From NCBI GenBank assembly GCA_948099385.1, contig CANUEZ040000117.1, positions 1,102,001 to 1,166,000 of the forward strand: DNA of 64,000 bases, written 5' to 3'. This DNA comes from Fasciola hepatica. Its lineage: Eukaryota; Platyhelminthes; Trematoda; Plagiorchiida; Fasciolidae. Made by a program: the position numbers and the translations under genes. Position 1 is the first letter of the stretch; every line of letters begins with the position of its first letter. This document shows, piece by piece, positions 55,128 to 64,000 of this stretch. A model generated the notes under the pieces. That model did no database searches and was not told the origin of the DNA. It saw nothing but the letters and a program-made list of their open reading frames with translations.

Positions 55128-58100
55128 ACTTCGAAGGTAATTGACTTCGTTTTTCAAAGTATGATTCTTTTGGTTCCAGCATATTCCAACCCTGAGAGAC
55201 CTTATTGTCCTGAAAGGCTTACCCACGAATGTGATCATGTTGTTGGTTTGAAAAGTTCAGTATTCCATAATATGTGCAACTCACCCGCTCCCACTTTAAA
55301 CCATTGATTCTTGCAAGCTAGAAGCAAGTGCTCACTTGCCATTTCTATCCTTCCAATTTTCCTCCCGTGTGTATCTCCTCCGATGACCTTGTGCGCGAAT
55401 CATACGATCAGGCTGAGGGTTGTGCTCATCAATTCGCCTCTGATTCTATCTCTGTTATTTACCTCAATTCATGGGGCTTCTGTCCTACTCTTATAAAAAC
55501 CGCTTCCTACCTTTTGTTACCACAAGGAAGATCCAGCAAACATTGCCTTCTCGAAACTAAGACAAACCAACCGGTGTTGCATTGCTCCAAAATCTCTCGA
55601 CTTCTCAAAAGCCTTCAACCGAGTCTGCTTCCCTTGGAGATTCCACTCCCCTTAACCTTTATTAGCCATTCTAGTACACAAGCGGCCAAACATCCTTACC
55701 AGCGTTTTCTCCTTAGGTGTCGAACTTCCATCTACACATCCTTTTCCTCCGGACAGCCAAAACGTGGGACATACTATTTTCTTCTGTCTTCTCACCTACC
55801 TACAATCTATCTCACTCCAAAAGCAGTGCAAGAAACCTGGTTCGGATTTGAATGCTCCCAAAACTCCCTCACTCTTCCTCCTTTGGTTAAAGGTTTTCCC
55901 TCTCTACCGTAAAAATGTCATGTTTATTGAAAACAACACCAACTCTACACGAAAAACCCAAAGCGTAGCTGTGAGTGAAATTATTTTGTACCTGAAACAT
56001 CAGTAAGGGTTCCTTCGCCTCAGAAATACTGGCACTTTTGGCATACATCTGGCATATATGGTCCGCTATGATAAATATCTAGAGTGGCCTGCATTCGGTG
56101 ATGCTAGATATTTCCAAAGCCTTTTATCAAGTGGAACACGGAGGTTTGTGCTCAAAACCACTGGAATTCGTATTCGCATCTGAACTCATTTCCTAGACTG
56201 AAAGCACTCTCAGCGGACAATCTATCACCATGGGACTCGATGGGACTGTGTCAAACATATATCAGGTGAATGCTGGCATCCCCCAAGGCTCCCAACTAAC
56301 TCCGACGTGGTTGCTGCTTTTCATGAGTGATTTTCTTTTCATCGCTTTCCAACCCGTCCATGATTTCCCCAACGACGCCACTGTTCACATTACTGTTTTC
56401 TACATGTCCGCCGGTATTCGTTAAGCAAAATATCTTACAGTCGTCTCAGTGTTTGGGAGAGGCTGAATTTCAACCTTGATAAAATTACCGCTTGGGGCTT
56501 GGACAATGGTGTTTCCTTCAGAACTGCAAAATTTGTTAATTTCACCAATGAGTTAAAATGAGACCGTTTTTGTTCTGCACAAGGTCAAAATTCACCCTAA
56601 TACTGAATTCTGGAGTCATATTTAGATGGGACCCTGGCTTGATCGTTTCCCTCCCAAAACCCATTCCAAAGCAAAACTATCCGCATCATCGGTGACCCCA
56701 CTATAACATCAATTCTACAGTCACTATCCCCTCGCTGGACTGTTGCTTTTCTCTATTCTTTCTACCGATATTACCACGTGCTTTTTTCTCTGGTAATCGC
56801 TTTTGTGTGTTTCCCACTCCCCAAGCTTTCGATCGTTTCTCCTGTGAGCAGGCAACAGACCATCAATTCCAAACTGTTGCATATTTAGTTTAAATTCTTC
56901 ATTTCGCCCAAGAGCTGAAAGTTGTGGAACACTTTACCCCTCTTTGGAATTCCTCTTTATTATGGTCTTCACACTCCCAAGCACGGGATAAACAAACTGA
57001 TTTTTAATTGAGTGTTCTCAAGCTTGTTCTCCGTTGTACAGTAGGTTTCCGATACTGGGATTTGTCCGTTCTACTGTAACGCATGTGTATCTAGTGATGA
57101 AAACACAAAGTTCAGTGCTACATGACCAGTGCACTGTTTACCACTTCAGTTAGTGTCTGCGGCCTGTGCCTCGAGATCGACTTAAACAGATCGGGAAAAA
57201 ATTAGTGTTATTGGCCCTACTCAAATGACCATTTGCAATTACTAATGCATGGTCCTTATTTCAAAGAACTCCATCTCCGCAGCACAGGTTGTTCACCCCC
57301 TACTGGTATCTGTAACGAAATCCACACTGGTGGCTCGGAATTCAGACTTTTGGGAATTACCTATTCACCATTGAATAAGCACTCAAAGGGCTGAAGACTA
57401 ATAAAATGTGCAGACAAGATTGTTTACTAAAATTCATGAATCGTTTTTGAATCCCACCGTTCGCATTTAGTAGAAACTTTCATCCAGAAATGACCTTTTC
57501 AAATATATAAATAAATTTAAAAGCACTCTACATGGTAGACGTCGATGTAAAAAGTGAAACAAGATATCCGGCTAGTTATAGAGTGACAAATTGTTTCCTA
57601 TGGCAGCATTAATTTTACCTTCTGTCTGCTGTCTACTGGTGGACAGGCGTACGATCTCCTCTGTATCACACACGTCACCACAGTTATACTCTAGTTATCA
57701 CATTGTACTGTGTTGTATTGTATGTATCAGTCTAAATATAGTTGGGCAAAAGTTTTCATCAACAAAAGGCCACAGAAATGAAATTGCAAAGCCAAACAGG
57801 ATTTCTTTTTAGACATCGCTGTTTGTAAGGCCACGTGCTAGAAACGGAACAACAGAATTCCTGTAAGAATGAAATCTTCAGGGAAACGTATGTATCTGGA
57901 CCGGGCAGAATATGAGACGGACAAAGAGCAAAGTCAAGATGCATTGGGTGCGAAGTATCAGAGAGGATTTTCTTTGCAATAGCAATGAGTGCTGTTATGT
58001 CGTTAGTGTATAGCTTCAAGACTACGTCATTTCCTGCGATACCAGAAATAAGGCTAATGATGTGTAAGCCTCTGCGAACAGTGACGGAAAACTGTCTTAG

Positions 58101-58987
58101 TAATCAGGGAAAAATGAAAAGGGATCAATAAAGAATGACAAGTAATAAACAGTAATTCACAAAAGTGGAAATAACAGACTGTGGAACACTAAATTGTTGT
58201 AGTTTTCAGATCCGATACGACAAGCGAAGCATTTTTATGGCCAAAGACCAATTTGAATTTTGCTGCTGAGTAACCCCAATATACTTCATGTGGTTATTAC
58301 GTGGTAAGGGGTAGAATTTTTGTTAGAAGCATCTCCAATGAATTAGGATTGAATAGCGGAAGAAATAAACCCTTGGAATATTTTACAGTTCAAATGAAAA
58401 CTGGAGTAGTTAGAAAAATTCTGATTGTATGAAAAATTTACAGTCGAAGTCTGGTCTATTTTAGAAAGACCTAGACAGAACAACGTCACCAGCATATTTA
58501 AAGATGGAGCTGGATGGGATTCAGATAAATGAGCAACATATGTTGAGAATATATACGAAGAAAGAACAACACCTTGAGGTACCTCGTAAGTGGTTAAGAG
58601 ATATTCGGAGACCTTTTTCGCTACTTTGCTGCATTACGCTCTTCCGGAGAAATAGTCTTTCAACCAATCTAGTAGTTGTACACTGCAGCCAAGACATTCC
58701 AGATTTTTGAGAAGCGATAGGGAAACGTTGTCATGGACCGACATGCAGTCGAGAAGAGCACATCAAACTGACTTGCTGGAATCGCTGAGGACTTGATGAT
58801 ACAGTGAACATTGGACGCTACTGCATCAGATGTAGAGTGTTTGGGTTTGTGAGCAAACTGTAACTTAACCACTGGGCTTCTCGCAGCGGTTTGAAGACGA
58901 CGTAGAACAGTGTGCCCAGCAAGCTTCAGTGCTGACGAAGATAGCACTGTTGGCCAATATATTTTAAGTCTTGTTTGTCCGTGTGAT
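55128..58987. repeat. duplication block C, copy C2
   Basis: Partner of 45700-50093, without the tRNA segment. After 58987 the LINE5 reading continues to about 59260, so C2 keeps sequence that C1 lost at its right boundary. A shorter upstream deletion (about 57670) also distinguishes the copies. Confidence 0.85.
55130..56998 (+). pseudogene. LINE6 (jockey-type) RT, copy in C2
   Basis: Same motifs as the C1 copy: VSNIYQVNAGIPQGSQLTP (56.26 kb), with FADD further decayed (DFPNDATV), and WSHI and ITSILQSLSP-like thumb sequence to 56.75 kb. An open frame of 194 codons at 55328-55912 covers the region before the RT and has no independent domain. The C1 and C2 copies have different stops, so they decayed partly after duplication. 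Confidence 0.68.
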
Positions 58988-59260
58988 GGTTCTGGTATAA
59001 AAATAATTGTAACGGATCACGAGAGATCGGGACTGGAATGTGAATACAGTTAACTGGTATTTACCGAAGTTGTCAGACCATACAGAGAGTCGGTCCTATG
59101 TATAAGCACCTCATTTGGTAGACCGTCTGGATCAATTGTCCCAGTTACTTTTGTTGGTTTGAGTAATGGTTGACATCTCCTGAAATCCAGATGAGACAGA
59201 AAACCGGAAAATGGGAAGTGGTTCATCTGATTGTCAAAAAAACTGGACACTTACCTTCGA
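57700..59260 (-). pseudogene. LINE5 (L2/CR1-type) RT, copy in C2
   Basis: Begins further upstream than the C1 copy: at 59250-59050 VTGTIDPDGLPNEVLIH (GpDGLPn-vL, RT start), then VTIIFIPEPSHGQTRLKIYW and PTVLSSSALKLAGHTVLRRL across 59010-58900, the W-A-I-PIPKP and YRPI-LTS-KL-E motifs, then the same KLQFAHKPKHSTSDAVAS and decayed KYADD segments as C1. Confidence 0.68.
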
Positions 59261-60479
59261 GGGTTTCCCCATCTGGCCTCATAGGAGCTTGGTCCACATA
59301 TGTTTGATATTCGGGGAGGTAAGGAGCTGTCTAAAAAAATTGGTTTTGAGGCGTAAAGTAGTGACAAGGCCATAATCAGTCATACTGTTGTCCGACTTAT
59401 TATTGCACTTAACAATTCTTGGCTCATGAAGTTATCTCTGTGCTTTTGCAGACTCAAGACGGGCAACCTCCCGACGAAAGATCATTGCTCCCTGTATGTC
59501 ACAGTGTTTTCTCGGAATTTTTAAAAATGACAGCCGACAGACCTCAGATTTGTGCCGCATGATGTATGCTAATTCCTTTCTCTGCATGGCTGCTTCAAAT
59601 TTTGGAGATCATCAGATTCTGTGTGGCAAAGAGTATCAAAAATCAACTCATCACTTCTGCTGTAAAATTTACAGAGAAATACAGACGTGAACAGCCTTTT
59701 AACTGCGATATGACAGCAAACAGTGGACGGTTGTAGAATAATATATTCACTATGATAATGTTTCTTTGTCCGAGGTGTATCTATTCGGATTGTGTATGAT
59801 GAATGGTCTCTGTAAAAGTAAACTAGGCCTGAGATATAATATGTAATGAACACTGGTGATAATGGGGCACTTGGCCTAGCAGGGAAACTTTCTGAGTGGT
59901 TGGTCCGGATGCAGTCTATCTGTGAGTCCCCGTGGTTTGGAGTACAACAGTTATTGCGAAGATCGACAGTTGTAAAGGAAAGTCTTGATAAGTGAATGAA
60001 GTATCCTACTATAATGTGAAAATTCTTATCATACATAGGAACGATGAAAGGAACAAATGAATCACAGGAAACAATAACTAATTTTAGTAAGCATTTTGAT
60101 GTTATGTAAATGTTCCCAATGGCAACTTGACCGGAACGAGAGCATCTGGGACGATGTGATACAGATAAACAACCGCTTCCATCACACGACATATCCATGA
60201 CAGAAACTGACCGCTACGCAGTTTGGGATAACTGAAATTCACCCAAGAACTAGTACCATCGTAACTAACGTAGTAGGCGCTCTATCCTGAAATAATAGCA
60301 CTGTGAGAGTGCGAACCTCATTTGAACTGAAAACAAACAAAGTGCCGTTTGAGATCGTTCTCTGTGCTATTTTAATGTATGAGCATTCAAAGACGCATTG
60401 AAACAATATAGTATAGTCAATAACAGTCATCACATTTGTCTGCGGAAGCAGCCTTTGCTCTGACGAAACTAGGTCAGCT
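59261..60479. other. unrecognised stretch with a 209-codon minus-strand frame
   Basis: A frame open from 60198 to 59569 on the minus strand has no recognisable domain, signal peptide or repeat partner. It includes Cys-rich starts (CDGSGCLSVSHRPRCSRSG) and aromatic-rich segments. At this base composition a chance frame of this length is uncommon but possible. It lies just downstream of the PLE2 fragment on the same strand. Confidence 0.3.
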
Positions 60480-60880
60480 GTAGCCTGCAATAAACTTATC
60501 CGGAAAGTTGTTGCTGGTCCTAGACGGCTTCAACTTTTGCAATTCCTCGTCAGTCGTGTCTTCCGTGAAAATCTGTTGTGTTCTGTTAAAGCAAGTTTGA
60601 ACCAAATGACTTTTATACTCCAAAGACAGAGGTCTGCCTAAGTGGCCTTTTGGTGAAAAATCTGGCGATCGTTGCATCATTCCTCATAGTAACATTGATG
60701 TCATTGAAGTGAACCTTGTTTTTTGAACCTGTTTCTAATACAGAGAGAATATTCGGATGCATAAAAATGAGTTTATCCAGAAGTGAGATGATGAATTTCC
60801 GTCTCTGACCGTCGAGAAACAGCCCGGACAGCCTGGGAATGGGGTGTTCGTCTACTCCGGATTCCAGTCCCAACGATAAA
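60480..60880 (-). pseudogene. Penelope-like RT fragment (PLE2)
   Basis: The minus strand reads LIFMHPNILSV, NKVHFNDINVT, then after a frameshift LEYKSHLVQTCFNRTQQIFT and EDTTDEELQKLK and FPDKFI. These align in order with PLE1 LKSIHPNLSV, LSFLDILLT, YKCGLVRTLFNRAQKICTED and YPESFI, that is, the end of the RT palm and the thumb. The GIY-YIG part was not found downstream. Decayed. Confidence 0.68.
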
Positions 60881-61002
60881 TCGGTGAATATGCTCTGTCG
60901 ATGATTCTGAACAGTCGAGATGAAACAGATACGTGGTATTTCCTTGTTTCCATCAGTATGAGATCGCACCTTGAAATGGTGTGTTGGTTTACCTGATTCC
61001 AC

Positions 61003-64000
61003 AACCGTAAGAATTTACAGGGTAGCTTCCTTGGGTCGAAGATTCATTTATGTTTGACAGGTCTATGTGGAGAGGTCAGATGAAGTTCAGTTTCTTTGAA
61101 CCATTCGGTTACCAGTGGCGTGAATCAATCGAACATCGTTTTTAACCCTAATCCATTTATGTGAACCCAGATCACGACTCAGTACGTGTTCGCTTCTGTT
61201 TACGTCTCGTCTGTGGTTGTGCCAACCCTAAACGCATCCAATCCGCACAGTTCTTTTAAGACACTAACCGACAAACTGCTTTCCGGGCAGAACTGTTCAC
61301 ATATTCATCAGTGCAATAGGATGCTTAGGACCCAAGTAAACGTTGGCAAAAGAAAAAGGAAGCCTTGCACGCTGCTTGTAATGACTTCGGTCCAAGTAAT
61401 CCTCGCAAACGATGAATGTATTCGACATCAGTTGCTCCGTTAGATGCACCCATACCAGTCTTTCAGGATGCCACTTTTAAAGAGGTGAGCAAATTTCCGA
61501 GGCTTCAAGTGCTCTAACTGGAACTTAAAAATTCACCTCGAAAAATGGTGGATTGTGAAATGTAAAGATAGAGAAGGTTGCTTCTATTGGTAATATAAGA
61601 ACTCGTTTTCGGACGGAAAGTAGTTGTTTTCAATGTTTCATTCTCTAGCTTGTAGAAATCCCATTTAAAATTGGCGCGTTGAATAAGTCAGGGGTAATTC
61701 GTGTTGAACGAAAGATATGAGTAATAGGGTGTTAGGATTAGGTTGACACGTTTTGCTGCACGACCAGGTTGTAACAGCCCCATTATCCACAACTGAGTCA
61801 TTGGGGTGGAAATGGTTGACTTGCAGCCAGGGTAATTGAAGGGCTTAGACGAGCTATTTCGTATGCATAGGACAGATGAGAAAAGACGGATGTTGATTGC
61901 CTAGGTAATGCTTAGTGTCAGCAAACAGATGTGTACGTGGAGATCAGACAGCACCCTATGAATGGTCTGAAATGCTGAATTGACTTTCATTGAATGACAA
62001 GGGTTCCCAAAGTGTCCTGGATAGGCTCTGTGTACTGGAGCATCGCGCAAAATGCTCAATAATTCTTTAAGCTGATTTTACTGATTGGAAATGGTCGCAA
62101 AATCTACCACTTGGTTTCAAGTATCAATCCACGAAAAATAACTAATAAATCTAACGGTTAACCAATTCAATCTCACGAACTTTGTCTGAATTGGAAGATG
62201 ATACATCGTGGAGGAAATCGTTTGACACACTTCCAATGTGGATCTTCTGATAATACGTGCACGAGAGATGACACAGGTATATATCACTCTTCCGTCGTAA
62301 ATGGAGGTTATCCGCTAGGAAGTCTTTCTGAAAAGGTAGAAAGATGCTAGATCGGATAAGTTGTCTATGTCCATTTTTCGCTGATGGGGGCGAAGCATGG
62401 GTATTTTAACTAATACAACTCGTCTTGTTATTCTGGCACAGTGGACAGATTCACGTGAGGTAGTGCGATCCGGTGACTGTGTGGATTTCCAAGAAAAACG
62501 ACAGGTCTTCTTGTAAAAGTTACGAATTATCTCAGTTCGTGCGGCGTTAAAACTGCTTTATAGTATTATTCATTGGCCGTTATCCAACATCCCAGTAAGA
62601 TGTTCGTGTGAGAAGCAAACCGATTTTACACTTGGTCGGAATTGACTCGAAAACACCTTTGACATGTCGAAACATTTTGGATCACGTTTACACATTCTGT
62701 AGACCCACAATCTCTACTTTTCGTAGTCTGAAAGTGGAATTCTGGTCGGTCGGTCGTACAGTTGGGCGCCGCTATTTCTCACCGACAGATGCACCAGAAT
62801 AATTTGTCTTTTCTAGTGACTGAATTTGAAAAGGCGAATCAAGGATTGTACTTAAGGCATTCCTTCATCCAAGTTCACCACGAGAGGTGGTGTTTGTTGG
62901 AGGTATCCCCTATCACCAGTACTCTTCAAATTTGTAAGTGAAATGGTTATTAGGATAGCCATATCCTAGTATAATAATACCGGCGTCTGAATACAGATCC
63001 AGATAAGGTGCAACTATTAGTAGATAGTCCACACAAAAGAGCAGCACTGTTTAGGATACCCTTTGCACCTGCGACTAGTAAAATGCTTCTTCAGAACTAG
63101 GTTAGCCTCACACCAAAATAAGCTTGGTCAGGGGAAGCCCCATCTGCAGCAGTCTAGTTATATTATCTAGGCAGCTGCATCTCACTCAGATGAAGTGTCG
63201 TTGTGCATGCAAAAGGCTCGCTGGAGTTCCGCCAAACTAAGTCTTTTGTTGCTCTGGTGTACATTCGATTTCCTCACCTAGATGTACCACAATAAACAAC
63301 CCAGAAGAACCGCGCGGCTGCAAGCTAATATTCGTAAAGGCTGTCGGAGTCTCAGTACGGCAGTCCCCAATAAGATGAGAAAACGCCGTATCTGCAATGC
63401 TGAGGTTGAGCGTGAGCTGCTGAGAACCAGAAATCCGCCGCTGGAATAAGTACTGAGCCTAAATAGGTTAAATCCAGGCTGTCATTATTTTCGTCATTTC
63501 AGCTTTTTTGTTTTGGCTCTTTTTACTCCGGCTTCTATTCATTTTCCCTTTACTCGATTGTCTTGCAAAGTAGCAGTTAGAACCAGAGCACAGATGTATG
63601 CGGTTGAAAACTGAAGGCACTGAAATGAACTACTGTGGATTATACACCATCTGAGCCCAAAAGCAATAAAATGAATAATTAGCGATGAAATACTTCAATT
63701 CATAGAAGCTTTTCAAACCACTCAGGTTTCATCCGACCCTCTCCATTTTTCCGCAGATGCTGTTGACATGATTTACCACCATTATTTTATGGTTAGTTTC
63801 GGTAGAAAAATGCATATCTGATACAGACTGGATCTCTTCTTTTATTCGAAGCGTGCTCCGTATTTCGTTTATCGATGGATGCACCAAAGCACCATTGACT
63901 AGTAGTTGGAATAGCGCGCACTTTCCACTGTTCCAGTTCTGACGACGACCCATGTAGATCCACCTCATTTTCGATATTTTGAAGCAACCAGTTTTCACAG
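61003..64000. other. 3 kb with nothing recognised
   Basis: Only short frames on either strand; a minus-strand frame at the edge (63998-63729, 89 codons) runs to the window end without a known motif. No repeat partner elsewhere in the window was noticed. Confidence 0.45.

Noticed and set aside
1..64000. CRISPR arrays, operons, bacterial promoters and ribosome binding sites
   Set aside because: Element families, tRNA structure and gene layout are eukaryotic, and no regularly spaced repeats were seen.

Overview
This is repeat-dense eukaryotic DNA, most probably from a parasitic flatworm (Platyhelminthes, trematode or cestode). No host protein gene could be supported. Almost every recognisable stretch is a transposable element, usually decayed and often nested in another element. 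The flatworm call is an inference from the mix: a CsRn1-like Ty3/gypsy element with a CHCC Gag knuckle, BEL/Pao, CR1-like and jockey/L2-like LINEs, Penelope-like elements (PLEs) with a GIY-YIG nuclease, and a tRNA-derived SINE carrying a hammerhead ribozyme, as in the schistosome Smα repeats.

Layout. 1-11.9 kb: a plus-strand gypsy element (gag, protease, RT, RNase H, integrase, candidate 3' LTR) split by an antisense CR1-like LINE (LINE1, 1.1-8.7 kb). LINE1 still has an open frame of about 1,509 codons joining an ORF1-like domain, an endonuclease and an RT. 13.5-21.1 kb: a minus-strand LINE (LINE3) broken by a BEL/Pao element (15.69-20.10 kb), a head-to-head SINE pair (14.68-15.14 kb) and a solo BEL LTR (14.16-14.42 kb). 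21.1-28.6 kb: a LINE1-family 3' end, then a full-length but dead relative (LINE2). 28.6-35.3 kb: nothing recognised. 35.35-35.67 kb: an orphan GIY-YIG fragment of a PLE.

36.5-44.3 kb: a second, minus-strand gypsy element (gypsy2) with both LTR regions, interrupted by a 5'-truncated LINE (LINE4, 38.75-40.46 kb) and by an unclassified 0.68-kb insertion with about 15-bp direct repeats. 45.7-59.0 kb: large duplications in the order C1 (45.70-50.09), A' (50.43-55.11), C2 (55.13-58.99). A' copies the 3' half of gypsy2 (block A, 36.55-38.77). C carries two decayed LINEs, one on each strand. These duplicates act as natural before/after pairs. A shows the empty site, with a 12-bp target duplication, of a PLE (PLE1, 50.84-53.32 kb) present only in A'. 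C2 lacks a dimeric tRNA-bearing segment present only in C1 (47.62-48.08 kb). 59-64 kb: the 5' part of the second LINE5 copy, a decayed PLE fragment (60.48-60.88 kb) and unrecognised sequence.

The features read as a layered insertion history rather than a set of cooperating genes. The most interesting items are the SINE hammerhead at 50,320-50,364, the PLE1 structure and its empty site, the tRNA dimer, the fused LINE1 ORF and the duplication mosaic.
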